Part shown: positions 47,524 through 61,900 of the stretch, piece by piece
How the letters are laid out: every line of letters starts with the position of its first letter
Numbering within the stretch: the first letter of the stretch is position 1
Program-made: the position numbers and the translations under genes
Notes under the pieces: generated by a model
What the model was told of the DNA's origin: nothing
The model's database searches: none
The model's input: the letters and a program-made list of their open reading frames with translations, nothing else
Assembly (NCBI RefSeq): GCF_947623445.1
Contig: NC_135242.1
Coordinates: 21,576,001 to 21,640,000 of the forward strand
Direction of reading: 5' to 3'
Source of the DNA: Clavelina lepadiformis
Taxonomy: Eukaryota; Chordata; Ascidiacea; Aplousobranchia; Clavelinidae
DNA length: 64,000 nt

Positions 47524-49574
47524 GTAAGAATGTTATTTAAAAACTTAAACTTAAACATATGACAAATCTTACTTATTTTTCCACTGTTGCGTACAGCTAG
47601 AGAACAACCCCTGCACCAAACTAAACTCAGCGCCAGCAAATGTAAAACGCATGCATCGCACTTTGAGGCTTTGTTAGGCTTTTAGCATGAGGTTTGTCTG
47701 TTTCGATAGGTTCTTTATATGCGGCTGCAATTGACATATAGCTAGGTAAACTGATCCAAAAAGTAGTCTAATATTCGGTAAGCCTTTGAACAACGTTGTG
47801 CTTATTGTCCTCACCGATTCAGTATAACTCAGTTGTGCAATAGGCTAAGATTAATTATTTCCGATATAGCTGGAAATTTTAGAACACACCAACTTACCAT
47901 GTTTCCAGACTGCGCTGATAAACTGCATATTGTATTTTGCTCTCCCTTCTTGAACACATCTCTTACATTTAAACATTATAGTTTAATACAATTACATAAT
48001 TACAGTTACAAAACGCTTTACTGCCCAAAATATCCACATCACAATTTACTTGTCAAAGTTTATATTCAAAGTGCAATTACCTTAATTTTGTCTAAAATTT
48101 GTTGATGAATTATGTTCAACTATATTTAGTGCTACCTTGGGCGCAATAAGATCAAAATTTCCGACACAAATGAGATCCATTGGAAATGAAAAAAGAGGAA
48201 ATGTTAATAGCAGAAAAAATAATAGAGAGGTCGATATATGAAGTATTTTATTTCAAAACTTGAAAGAGTTGTGTTTATAATTTTTCAGTATAGTTTTACA
48301 TAACTTTTTGAATAACAATGAAATTGATAAAATAGATAAAACCAAGCTCGTTGCAGCCACAACAAATACGTGGCTTACTGGATTCAATCTTCAGAAAATT
48401 TGACTACGATTTTGAAAAGCTACATGGTAAGCTTTGGTTGTCTTCGTTGTGTATAGCAATGAACCTACCACTGGCCTCGAGAAGAGAACATCTCAGCTTC
48501 ATTACGAAGCACTAAACCAAAAAAGTGCAAAGTATTTGTAACTTTATAGACTAGAAGTTAGAGCCCAAGTTTAATGTTATGCAGACGTGTCAAAAATATT
48601 TTGTGTAAAAAAATAACAAAAGTAAATAAAATAACTTATATAATTTTATGCTTTTATACGTTGGCAAGGTTTAGACTTACTAATACATTATTATTATATT
48701 ATTACTTCTGAATATTGCTGTCACTGAAAAAGTAAGCTCGCGAAAACGTCGTTAACTCTGAGAATGCTTTATACTGATCAGAATGATCGTACTGATCGTA
48801 AATTAGCGTTAAATAGGACACATGCACTCGCATGGACAAAGTTATGCTTTCTTTTTGAGTTTTAATGCACAAGTTTCTGCTCATTCTATATAACTGGCCG
48901 ACTGAAATATTATTTTGTCATCCAGCGCTCTTCACTCAGAAGATAACTCCTTTTGAAAGCTCTTCAGAGTTCAGACACGAGTTGTATTTCAGACGCAGTA
49001 TGATATTTTAGCCAATGATGCAACAATTTCTGAACGAAATCTAAGAGTTGATCAGTGTTATATCAAGAGCATTATAAAATTCAAGAAAGGGCCATCTTCT
49101 GCACGCAGCTGCTTCATAGTAGGCTACAATGTATCCCGGTCATCTGATCAAAGATGACATCAATCTTAACTTTTGTTGTATTATTTTAAATTCTAAAACA
49201 AAAAAAAACAGTTTGCTTTTTCTTACCCAAACCAGGTCATGCAAGTCACGAAAAACTTGCCTGTGCGCCATGCACTAATATAAGGACTGAGGGCTCATTT
49301 ACTTATGGCAATATCATTGTGTAACGACAGTTTAGCATGATAGCAGCTCCTGCCCAACTGTCGTCTAATGTATACACTGCTAGCAAACGTGTGCTACTTT
49401 TGCAAAAGTCCATAAACTCAACGTACACATGCCGTGCTAAATGTAAAACATGAATGGATGTGATTTTACAATGCTAACTTACGATTTAAACAAAGCTGAT
49501 CAACACTTTGCAACGTTGCAGTGTTTCTGCATTCTGTAAACACACTTTGTATAGTGGACAATACTAAACTTTTT
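47524..49574. other. Intergenic between orphan exon and microsatellite
   Basis: No exon supported. About 48270-48440 resembles 32640-32780, including the words GATAAAATAGA and GATTTTGAAAAG. Similarity to P1 ends within about 20 bases of the orphan exon donor. Confidence 0.4.
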
Positions 49575-49806
49575 ACAGTACAGTACAGTACAGTACAGTA
49601 CAGTACAGTACAGTACAGTATTGTACAGTACAGTACAGTACAGTACAGTACAGTACAGTACAGTACAGTACAGTACAGTACAGTACAGTACAGTACAGTA
49701 CAGTACAGTACAGTACAGTACAGTACAGTACAGTACAGTACAGTACAGTACAGTACAGTACAGTACAGTACAGTACAGTACAGTACAGTACAGTACAGTA
49801 CAGTAC
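49575..49806. repeat. (ACAGT)n pentanucleotide microsatellite, about 46 units
   Basis: Nearly perfect 5-bp tandem repeat with one interruption near 49616-49626 (ACAGTATTGTACAG). Because the period is 5, all frames repeat every 15 bases without stops. The long YCTVL-type and YSTVQ-type frames on the two strands are therefore artefacts. Confidence 0.97.
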
Positions 49807-50098
49807 AATTTTCTACTATACTGTATACTATGTATTAATGCAACATACTGTGCTGAAGCCTAGGTAAAGCATTTAACTAAGTAAATCAGCATCAGCCGAC
49901 ATTGTCTGTAGTTTTAGATGAACAAACGACTGAACCAGCGTTTTAATTGTCAAACTTCCATAAGTTACACATGTTTCGCGTTATCGGAAAAAATATTTAT
50001 CAAAACGTTTCAGCGAAAAACATCACTGTCGGGCGAAGACACAGTTAGTGGAATGCGGCATTTGACGCGCTTGGTCGTTACAGTGTTCAGTAACTTAC
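49807..50098. other. Sequence between microsatellite and M1C
   Basis: The CUB4a exon that should follow M1C exon 12 is not found here. No gene seen. Confidence 0.45.
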
Positions 50099-53000
50099 CC
50101 TGCTTGAATGAAGCCTGATAACCGGACCATACCGTGCTGCGAGGACGATAACTAATTGCCAAACGATTTCCACTCGACATGTATTTGTATGTATCGTTAG
50201 TAAACTTTTGTATCAGTGTAGGGCCGTCGTATATCTGTCAAGAATAAGGTTTAACTATTTAGAAGCGTAAAAGAGTTCACTATTGTTTAACGCTTATTTT
50301 ACTTGATTGCAAGTAGCTGAACGCAAAGTTTAATTGTTTGAAAATTTAATCCTACACTGAGATATGTTTTTTTACCTCCACCCAGTCAGAGGGTTTGTGG
50401 TTGCTAGTTGAAGAAATGTTGAGTGTGATGACGTAGCCAGGAGAAGACCAAAGGCGAGAAATACAACGCTCCAAATATTGCAAGTTGTCACGGACTTGCT
50501 CGACTGTGACATTCTGCCAGTGGACCGTAGCGTTGTAATCACCACCACAGGAGTGATAAACTTGGTAATAAAGAAATCCTTGTCAATATTTTTCTAAATA
50601 TTAAAGCTAGTAAAGTTTAATATTCTGAGCTATTTACTTAGGAATGAAAAAATACTAAAACAAAAAAATTCATCATGATGGAGAATTTACCAGTGCCATA
50701 ACTCGCCCGAAATCCGTTACCACTGACAGTGGAGTCTGATTTGTATTTTATTGTCAAACTTCCGTGTCTGGACATTAATGGAATTTCGCTTGCTCTTGCT
50801 ATAGTGTAGTTTCCAAGACTTACATGACCATCAATTATCTAGTGCAAAAAAGTTAAAGTTCTAAATAACAGGTTACATTTTAAAATACTTTTTTACACAT
50901 GCATTCATTCACTTCGAGTTGTTCGCAGCAGATATTTAGTTTGATAATATGAAGTATCAAATAAACTTGTCCGCCAGGTGAAGCTCTTATTAACCATTGA
51001 CAATCCATTTCTTCACCAAACGTTTCCAGGATTGGTTTAAATGGGTAGGGATACGTCGGGGCGTGTATCATAACTCCATCGTTTGACATATGTTGATACA
51101 TGCAAACTAAACATTAAAAGTTTTAAGTCTTTGTACATGTCTATTTATTTGTCTTATATAGCCTAGATATAACCGGTATAGTTTATCAAAGCGTTTAGCT
51201 ACATTTAGGTTTTCTTGCCAAAAGTCCATCCTTAATTATTCATACTATGCCTGGTCGCAATTAACCAATGTACTTTTTTAATCGTTAAAGCTTATGTGTT
51301 TATGTGAAATAAAATGTTTGAAAATTTAGAAGCGTGCCAAGAATCACTATTGTGTCACTCTTTGATGCTACATAATACTATGCATACACACATAATTTTA
51401 AAAAAAACGAACATTATTGGGCTGCTAATTATAAAGCTCACCATTATTTCGAGTGATTCGAAAACCTCTGCTTGCCACACTCTCATCAGTGTGGTATTGG
51501 ACAAAAATATGACCCATGTTGTAGTCAACTTCAAACGTTCTTGTAACATTGCCAGAAAGTTTGGCGAGCAAGCTTCGGTCCTGACGATACAGCTAGAAAA
51601 CAAGTGAACTGCGAAAATGCAAATTGTTTTCGCATTTGATACAGCAATTTTAGTTAAAATAAATAGGTTTGTAAACTTATCTTGAGCCTTCAAGAAATTG
51701 AAATAATCAACCACACATATCGATATAAACTATCATCATCATCATTTATGCTAATTCAAAAGTAAAATATAAAACTGAAAGGAAAAGTTTGGCTCAGTTA
51801 AACAAAAATTGGTTCAGTCTAACTAGCTTTTACCGTAACAAAATCACAGCAACTTTCAGTATCAACTTCCACTTTTACTTTCAGTCCAAAATTTGCCTGA
51901 CCTTGGAGATCATACAAACAATCAAATTCATGATTTATCTGATCTGGGTAACCAGGCGAAGTTGACACTGTTTCCGCAGTTCCATAGGTGGGTAACCAAT
52001 GATGGCAGTTTTCTAAAAAGAAGAAAACGACTTAATCGGATAAGCAGCACTATTTGGGAAACATTAAGTGTGTGTCGTACACCGCCACCCGTCTGTTATT
52101 TTATGTTTTGCTTTAAGATGTTAATGTCTATGTGAAGTAATTATGATGTAATTGGCATGGGCTTCTTTTGTGTGTGTCGTGCATTTAGAAAAGGACAGAT
52201 TACGTTGAATACATTCGTGATTACAGCATATAGGTTACTACTCTCGTTTTTGCTTTTTGATTTAAAGCCGGATGTGAAGCTGGACTGAATACACCCTTCA
52301 ATGAGTCCGATAATCCGGACTTGTAGAAATACGTCGGGGTTCTACATGTATCAAATCTCAGATACGTCACACATGCATTTCAGCAACAGGGAATAAAAGT
52401 ATGCATGCATATAAATCTTTCACTGAAGCAAAAACACATGCAATAACCATGATATATGATCACCATCATATACACATTCATAAGCCAATAGCAGCTTAAA
52501 CATTCATTTAGTACTCAAGAATCTTTTGTTCACCACAATGCTGAAATTACAAGAAGTAAAGTCAAGTTATCAAGTTGAAACAACTTCTTCAGATCTCTCA
52601 CCATCTGTAGGACGAGGAAATATCTCATTATTGCAGTCATACACAGACCAGAATAGTGGCGTCCCTGCTGATACCATGTCAGGAATACGTCGGAGCCATT
52701 TTTGAGGATAGCAGGTACCACCTTTCGGTGAACAACTTACAGGTATTAGGCTGAAAAGCAAGGGAAGTTTGATTTGCTGCTAGCTAACTGTTTAGTTTTG
52801 CGGTTGATTTTCAACAATAACGTACGGCGGGCATATGTAACGCATATGCGTTCTGTTTCATAGGTGAGTACTTTTTCTCGTAAATACAAGCTTTTTTATT
52901 ATAGATTAGTTACATACTGCGCTGGAGAGAAGGCTGCCAACGCTGCATAGTTTATTTGTTTACCTGTCACACGTCCAATGATCTTCAACGAAACCAAGTA

Positions 53001-54509
53001 TAGAATCAAAATCGATGCATCTCAAATTCATAAAATGCCTGTCATGTACTGAACGAATGCAAGTCTTATATTCCTCATCTAGAGTTGAATTATGTTGCAG
53101 ACAGGTCTTCTTAAAAAGAGCACTACCGTTTCTTTCTGCATCGAAAAAAATAACGCCTTATTTACAAAATCGAAATTACTACATGTTTATGCTCATATAA
53201 ATTTAAAAGTTTTGAATTATTGTTTTTCAACATTTCCTTTTCCGTATTGCATGTTATTTAAAACAAAGTGTTATATGAAAATTGCTATGTAACTAATTTC
53301 CTTGGTTTGACTTGTATTGTTTCCGTCTTCTTTGCTCTATGTCTATGCATTTAAACGCAATCGGCAACAAAGTTGAATTTGGTCGAAGCAATTGTTTAAC
53401 GCTTTCTTTCCAACAAGTAGCGGTGTTGCGTTCTGCAGCTTTTCTGAAAGATAACTACTGTATAGTTAATAAGTTCTGATGTTTAGCATATAATTTTAAT
53501 TCTGAGCCGGGTGTGGACACATGTTATTTTATATAATAGATGTTGAACGTAAAATTTGCCCATTTTTGAAACAAGAGATTTTGTAGGAAAATTACAACTC
53601 TTTTTATCGAATCACTGAAGATGTTTCTTACACCCTGTTTCAAATATAATTCAAAAATTTCTTTTTTCTAAAGTTTTGCATTTTGCTTAATTCTATCTTA
53701 GTTTTCCAACAGCACCAGTTTCACCCTTTTTTAAATATTGGCTTACACTTTAAAGCAATCGTTTCAAAGAGCTCCAAGAAAAATCCTAAACACTATAATT
53801 GTACAGAAACTATGTAACACTTAACTGTAGTAGTTAAGGCCAGGCTAAACAACAACGATTAATACGTTAAACAGTTCAAACAAAACTTTTCTTAAATGAT
53901 TTTTAAAAGCTGGTAAAAATAAGACGTACATTTCATTATAGTGTATTAAAAATACAATATCTACCCGCATATTTCGTCTTCAGTTTTCTTAAACCATTTT
54001 GCGTCGAGAACCACAAAATCTACGATCGACTGCCAAGATTTATACATGTCTCCAACCTATAATTAAATTGGAGCTTTCTTGAAAACCAGTTTCCCTGCAA
54101 GAGTTGCTAATGATGTTTGCCAAAACAGACAGTGCGTTTTTGCACAAAAAATATTCCATTATCTAACCTGGCTTGAAAAGCAATCAACCATTTTTGGTCT
54201 CAACTTTCGAGTTCGGTAAGCAATGTCCTTTCGTCGTCTTCTTACAAGTTGTTGAAAACGACAGGCTATGATTAAACTAACGAAATGTTATATCATATTC
54301 TTGCACTTTGCAAGAAACGTTAAAAACTTATACACTTAATTGCTGAAAAAGTCTATAACGTTTTAATTTGAAGAATATGGTTTAAAATACATTGTGATGA
54401 AACATGATATTGCATGCTGATACAAATAAACCACATATTGCTTACCGTAACAAGTTGCAAGATAATGCGTCAAAATAATTGCAACAAGAATCCATTTAAC
54501 AAGCTTCAT
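50099..54509 (-). CDS. M1C: secreted multi-CUB gene copy, truncated after CUB3
   Basis: Copy of M1A with more of its 3' side visible. The start codon is at 54509-54507 and exon 1 is 54446-54509. The visible exons encode the Cys-rich region, CUB1, CUB2 (CUB2b at 50691-50838) and CUB3 (50376-50560 and 50099-50234). CUB3b ends with a normal GTAAGT donor, but no CUB4-CUB7 exon follows before unrelated sequence and the microsatellite. The gene has therefore lost its 3' half, or the remainder lies elsewhere. Exon 4 lacks a GT donor, as in M1A. The exon 4 acceptor is better than in M1A (TTTCAG). Probably non-functional, but I see no stop inside the CUB exons. Confidence 0.7.
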
Positions 54510-55562
54510 TTTCGATCTTCAGTTTTGGTCACGAAACAGCTTGAAGTGATAAATATAACTTTCACTGCGCGATCACCGCTTTGAATGCAGCGCCTTCTTC
54601 AATCATGAGTAAGGCTGCAGCTTAACCCAGTTGTTTAGCATGTAAAGGATGTCGCGCTAAAGGGCTTTGTGTATTTTTGGTATCGTGGGTGATTTCCAAC
54701 CGGAAAATTATAGCCAAATATTGGTATTAATCAATTTCGTAGCTTTTGAAATTGACGTCAATTATTTCCGACTATAGTGACCTATAAAATAAAACAATTT
54801 CTAGCGATAACTATTAATTAATTATCAATTGATTAACCTATGATATTAAATCTTATTGATTGGTAATAGCACACTTTGTGGTTTCTAAAATAGATAACAA
54901 TTTCCGCCATTGCTGTTTTATTTCTACAAGACTTTAAAGATGTAAATGTCAAGATAATGCCTATAGCTAATTAAAATCATCTATATAAAAAATGAAATGG
55001 TTTCCTTCCAAACTCCTAAACTGATGTGTTAAAAAATATATGTAACTTGATAAAAAAGTCAAACCAATTGAAAACTCATCTGCAAACAAAGTTCTTATAT
55101 AGTTTTATTTGTTTATCAAGGCAGGAATGGGCAATCATGTGTAAATTAATCTGCAGTTCAACTAAATTTTCGAAGATTTACTTCAACAGATACAGTATAG
55201 CAATTCAATTATTCTTCATAGGGGAATGTCTTTGTTTTACCGGCTATTGCCTAACAATAATGCAGTCCTTCCAAAAAATTGATTTGGACATACTTGGACG
55301 ATAAAATTTGATTTATTAAATTGAAATGAAATGGTTGATATTGTATGAACTATGAACATCATCAAAGATTATTTATACAGTAAAATATTTCAACTTGGTA
55401 TAACTCAAAGCAGCAGCAACGTGACAATACAATCAGCTGTTAATATATTTTCGATCAATAATGTATAAATTTAATACGTATATGAGAATTATAACAAACC
55501 AATTTTTTATACTGTAACTAAATGAACATTTTCAATAAGCAAAGCATCATCATATTCTTAAA
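54510..55562. other. Intergenic: 5' flank of M1C
   Basis: Copy of 3733-4772. No exon seen. Confidence 0.4.
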
Positions 55563-57136
55563 CAAATGAAAAACGTGGAAATATTTCATTATTGCTTCGT
55601 TTCATTTGCCGACGTATTAGCGTCCTTCGAGATACAAAAGTAGATGTTCGTCGAAGCCAGTCTGGAGAATGGCAGTTACTGCCTTTCGGAGAACAGCTTC
55701 CAGGTATTGAGCTAATGTTGAAAGCAAAGTCAAAGCTAAAAATCTTCTACAAATTACATGCTTAGTTTATGATTTCGTTATCTGACCAAATGTAAGCACA
55801 GAAAGTAAGCTTCCACGCATGAACACGTGAAAATAAATTTTCCGGGGTATATATTAACTGCAAAAACTTTTTCCTTTTTTATCAACATTTATTTTTAATT
55901 TTGACAAGGCAACATCTTGCATAAGTTTGTTTGTTTACCTGTAACACATCCAGTGGTTTTCCACAAAATCAATTATGGGATCAAAGTCAATAGCTCTCGT
56001 GTTTGTTAAACGGTTTTCATGCAAAGAATTAACGCAATGCTTGTATTCAACATATAGGTTTGTATTTTGCTGCAGACAGGTTTTCCTAAAGGCAAAAATG
56101 CCCTTTCTTTCTAGATATAAACACAAAAACTAAAATAAAGTTTTGTTCTGAAATTTTGGAGATGCCAATTGAGAAATTGGCGAGAACACACTTCCAAGTT
56201 AGACGTTTACAAATCAATTTACATACGGAAAATTTACAAATTTTTGGCCTTTGTCTGCATTTAAAAGCTTTCATTTCACCTTTCTCTTTGTTTTTCTTAA
56301 TTTTTTTTTCTTTTTCCTTGTTTTATGCATTCGAATGCAATCGGTAACAGAGTTGAGCTTGCTCGAATTATTTCTTTGAAACTTTCCTTCCAACAGATGG
56401 CATATGTTGCAACCAGAATTTTTACTGTGTGGAATAAGGAGTATAGAGCATCAATTTTCTCCACAAATATTTGCGTTTATTTCTAAGTTTAGCTGGTATG
56501 TAAATTCTCTCTTTTGTACAGTTAAAATTTAACCAATAAAACATTTTTATAAAATAAATGTTAATTACAGCAACTATTGCGCACTCCTACTGAGAGCGTT
56601 CGATTTCAAACTATCACAAACATTCACCGGCATCTTTCGTCTTCAGTTTTCTTGAACCATTTTGTATCAAGAACTGCAAAGTTTACAATTGATTCCCAAG
56701 AAACAATATCTTTCCCGCCTACAAAAAATACAAAATTTCGCGACAACATTGTTTATTTTCAAAATTTCTAAAGTGTATCTGCTAAAAAACATCATCAACT
56801 TTATTTCTTATCAACTTAAAATAATCATAGTACCTTGCTCGACAAACACTTAACCATGTTTGGTCTCAGTTTCCGAGTTCTGAAGGCTTTGTCCTTTCCT
56901 CATCTTCTCACACGTTGTTGGAACCTGCAAGCTACAATCAACCAACGTAAGTTTTCATTGCTATTTTTTTTTAAAAAAGCACTGGGAAGAACATGTTAAA
57001 AACTTTAAAAAATTCAAAAGCTTAAGAAGAAAAAGTTAAGTAAAACGATGCAATGCCTTATGTAGACTTACTATTACTAGTTGTAACATTAAAACATCAA
57101 AGCAATAGCAACAAGAATCCATTTTTCAAGATTCAT
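55563..57136 (-). pseudogene. M2C: N-terminal-only relic, copy of M2A without the insertion
   Basis: The start codon is at 57136-57134, with signal peptide like MNLEKWILVAI. The exon 2 TGA and the exon 3 and exon 4 length changes are shared with M2A. Exon 5 is complete here, ending VENHWMCYR before GTAAAC. The exon 6 donor has decayed (TTTG/TTTAAG). Intron 3 contains the empty target site GTATAGAG near 56440. There are no CUB exons. Confidence 0.8.
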
Positions 57137-58902
57137 TTTCAATCTTTAACTAAAGGAAACTGATGGTTTATGTAAAAACTTATGTTGTTGGTTATTGCGC
57201 GATTCTTTAACGCCGACGGTTGATTTAGATCAAGCGACCTAAATACAATAACAACATTTTTGATGTTAAATTTCATTTGCATAAAAGATACTGAACTAAA
57301 TATTTCCGAATATTTTACAACTGCTCAGGGGATTTTCATTTTGCCAATTGTAGCAAATTTTAACTTGGCTACTTGGTTTATATTTAAAAGTGTTGGCCAA
57401 ACATTTTCAGCACACAAAAACGTAGAGCAATATTGCTTGCACTATATAAGTGCAACAACAAAAATTGAATTGCGACAATGAAACTACAACTTTCGCTTAA
57501 AACCAAACTTGGTGAAACAGCACTTATAATTAAAACATAAGTTATACTCGGGTTTTCAAAGCAACATAGTATTTTGCATACAACTAGTTACACTACCGCA
57601 TTTATGAAAGTATAAATCACTAAACTGGACAATAACAACAAATGGTAAATCATTAAAACTGTTTCTACTTCATGTTTATTTACCAAATACTTAAAGTGTT
57701 GAGATATTTCTGCTACATGTAACAATTCTCAGAACCATGCTTAAATATCCATAAATATTTATAGTTTTGCAGAAGATTAAGTTTCACCTGCTCTTTGCTA
57801 AATTTCTCTAACTAAAACAGCTTTCGTGTCAAGCAACGGAATGCTGTTATTTGAAAATCTTATACACCTTCGCAGACCAAGCACAACAGGAAACGACGTT
57901 ACAAAGTTGAAAAGAGAGGTCAGCAGGCAGGGTTCAGTGTTTACGTCATCATTTCATATGGACATGGATGAATATACAGTTTATGTGTTCTTAAATATAC
58001 ACTATACAACATACGGTATATATACAGTATTTGTAAAGCATTAAGTTGAATAACGTGACTGCTTCACGATCTGTTTGCTAATTACTATTCAATGGGGCTA
58101 GTTCATAAAATATGTGAATGTTATGTTAATGTCCTGTTCTCACTCCGGTTATTTTGGAGCTAAATGTTTAAAAAAATTGAAAAAAATAATTGTGGAATTC
58201 CAAATATTATAAAAATTGTTTAACTTAAATTATTTGCGTAAGAATTGCCATGATCACTGAAAATAGCCTTTGCCAATCACAATTCATTGCGTTTACTGAA
58301 GATTTTCTGAGTGTAGACTCTAATTGCTATTTCTCAGTACGATAGAAAAAAATCACCTCCTCTTCTCGTGTCTACATTATGTAAGTGTGTATAACACCTC
58401 AGTGGCGACAACAACCGAGTATTAAAGTTAGTTGCAAAATGCGGGCCACTTGTTGTTTGGTGTGTATGGCATTGTTTTCGTTTTGGCTGATGAAAAACCT
58501 CTCTGGGCTTGAAATGGGCAGTTTTTACCACTCGTTGATTGTCAAATAACTTAGATCTACTCTTTTTCAGTTTTCGTCTGCGTAATATAATAACATCGTC
58601 TGCGATTCCTTTTAAAACTGAAACAGGGATTTCTATTCTTGACAAAAAAAATTTTTATGATACGTATATATTTTGTATAATGGGAATATTTCAAGACAAA
58701 TGTTCCCGATCCAAGCAAGAATACAATTTTATGATTAGATTGTTATTTACAGTGAGATTGTATTCTTTATGTTGAGATAAACTAAATTCAATTTTGCTTA
58801 TGAAGTAAAATAATCACTTGAAATATTTACAGATGAATTTACGCAAGCGTATTGTTTTGAGTTGACAAATTAATTTTGGTCTACTTGTGTAAGAATTGTA
58901 TT
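57137..58902. other. Intergenic between M2C start and M3C stop
   Basis: Copy of 7133-8903. No supported exon. Confidence 0.4.
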
Positions 58903-61900
58903 TCAAGTATCTTTCGATTTGACTTGCATTGGTAACAATGGATTGTTAGAAGGTTTTAACTTCTTGTAAGTGACTGAAAATCCACTAGAGTAAGAACGTG
59001 ACTCCATGTTGTGAAGAATAGTGAGCGTGTTTGAGGTGGACGTCAGTACAACAACAGCTTTTTCCTCGTAGGCGGTAAGATATGATCCTTGGAAATTGTA
59101 GAGGAAATTGTCATCATCTAAGACCTGAAAGTATTTTAATGTTTTCGTAATCAATAAAGTGTACTAAAATATTAAAGTTTAAATATTTTATTACAACCGT
59201 TTTTATAACTATTTGATTATGTTTAAAAATAGAAACTTTAAAATTAGAATAAATAAAAACAAAATGTTAAAATGATTGTAATTTTATAATGATGTGCAAT
59301 TGTAGAACAACATAACCATTAAATCGTACAAACATCAGAAAACTAAGCTTGCAAAAAAAAATCAAGGCAAGATTTAACCTAATGTGATAGGAATGAGAAT
59401 ATTCGTTAAATTTAGTCAGTTTAGATTTAAACTCATGCAAGCAATACATTTTTTAATCATAGTCTGGCTATGTTTTTGCTTGGTCTTTAAGTTGGTGAGC
59501 TTAAGCTTACTTGTATACGAGCAAAAAAGTGGAGATGGATAAAAATATAAATTTGAATTCGGGATTCTGGTGAAGTCAGAAAGTTGTACCGACAATTGAC
59601 TTCTTCAGGTGTCCTTCTATTGAGAAATGAAATCGTCTTGTTCTTGGATCTTGCAGTAAGCTCCCGGCTACAAACTAATATATGATAATTGGAAATTATT
59701 AAAAACTGTAAAGTGAATAGAAGGAGATCTGCATCACAAATGTAAATTATACAGAACCTCTTGTAACATTTCCAGCAAACTGGTCCAATCCATCGTTTGA
59801 ATGGAAATAAATTCGAAGAACATCTTTCGATGATATGAAACGCTGAGGTAGACTGAAATTACCTTCCAGCTTAGCAACTGTCTTTGAGTTTTCCATTACC
59901 TAATCAAACTGTTGCCAATAAAAGACATCTTGCGAAAATGCATCTCCAAATATCCATTTAGTTATATAACTTGTAACGAAAATGAATTTCCGTGAAGTCT
60001 ACACATGGCGTAGTCACCTCCAAATAGCTTGTTGGACTATTGAAGTGAAGTTGTATGATGTTCAACTCAATGCGTTTGAAATTATATCCGGCCTGCAAAT
60101 TCCAGAAGCTATCTTGGTCACTTTCACATCTTGATGAGTTGCACATTGTCTGAGATGAAATTATCCCTCCAAAAGCACCAGGGTCATTCCAACCGCTATT
60201 GACCACTATATAGCAAAACAAAATTGTACCTTGTACCTAATTTTGAAAACTGGAAAGCACCTATAGGCTCAAAACAAGGCTTACAAAGGTCAACAGGTTT
60301 TTAATACCTTCTTTGCATGACGCAACGAATCCTTTTGTAGCAAACAATTGACGACGGTTAAGTCGTATTCTCACAACGTTTGAACTTGATACAAGGGTTA
60401 GGTTTGATCTTGATCCACTGTATTTGCCCAAACTTATCATCTGGTCGTAGACCTACAAACAAAATAGGTTTTTTAGTCGGCGTATTGTAAGAAGTACTAA
60501 CATAAATTCGGCATAAAAGCCGTTTTAATTTTAATTTCTTAATTTGCATTTTACTGATACAAAGAAAGAAGTAAATAATTCCAGAAAAGCTTTGCGATCT
60601 ACCCGCAATGCAGTTGACTTCTCAAATGCGTGAAGAAACATCAAATCGACTAATAACGTTACATCGCTCATAGTGATAATAGGTTATAAAATCAAATAAC
60701 AATCGACTTACATATAAAGCTTCACGTTTTTTCTCATCTAAGTTGATGTCAAAAATCTTCAGTAAGATTTGTTTGTCGGAAGAAGTGGTGATTATCCAAT
60801 CGCATGTTTCAGATGACAGTCCAAGACTATGACTAGCTGAGAGATCTTCTATGTAACCAGGTGAAGAAAAACGTTGAAAAGAAGTGTTGGCAACCAAGAC
60901 GAAATTACATTCAGATCTCCCTAAAACATAAAGACATCTTCATTTCGATGAAAAAGAATCATATCATATTATAAGCGCTTTGCTGTTATTGACAAATGAG
61001 AACTCACATTGTTTGTAAGTTGTCACGAAACCGCGACTAGTAGCAGAGTGAGACTTCGGTGCTGTGTAATGAAGCTGGATTGTGCTGCCGGTAGATGTCA
61101 GTCGATATGTCTTATTAACTCTATCAGCACGACCAAAATACATGTCGCCATTAAATATCTACAACAGAAAACTATGGAAATGTAAAATGTTTCAGTTAGA
61201 GTAAGATTTTAAGCTGATGGTGTTTTTGTTTTAATTCATAGAGCGTAATCGCAATATAGTTAATTTAAACAACTACTTCATTATAGAGATAGCAAGAAAG
61301 ACAGAAATATTTAAATTACTTATACATAATTTAAAAAAATTGAATTACGTCGACCAAAATTTAGTAAGACTTATTCATACGTTTCTTTACCTGAACATAT
61401 CCGAAGTTAGAAAAAGTTCTCAAAGTCATTCGTATCTTCTTGCCAGGTTGGGCGAGCAAAGTGTAAGTGCATCGTTGGTAAATGTTGAAAGGAAAGCTTT
61501 CGTAGTCAGGCGAGGCAAGCTTCATCGAAGCGGAACCGATGAGATTGTAAGTGACGTTGCATGGAACTGAAAATGAGAGACTTTCAATGGTCTGCTTAAA
61601 AGAAATTTATAATTTAACTTTAACACTCTTAACAAATATATATAAATGAGAGTTTTTCATTACATAAAATGCACGGTACAACAACCTAATCTTTCTCTAT
61701 TTTTCCTTATCTCTTACCTTGCTTGAAAAAAGCCCGATAACCGTATCCTTTCCAGTCATGAGTACTGTAACTTATCGCTAAACGATTTTCACTCGATACA
61801 TAGTTGTGAGTCTCATTGTTAAATTTTTGCAGTAGTTTTGGTCCATCGTAGATCTATTGAAGAGAATTATTGTAAGTTATTCACCTTATTTCGACAGTTG

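Noticed and set aside
49500-49863. Long open frames on both strands through the microsatellite
   Set aside because: They are produced by the 5-bp period repeat, which cannot contain a stop, and have no other coding evidence.
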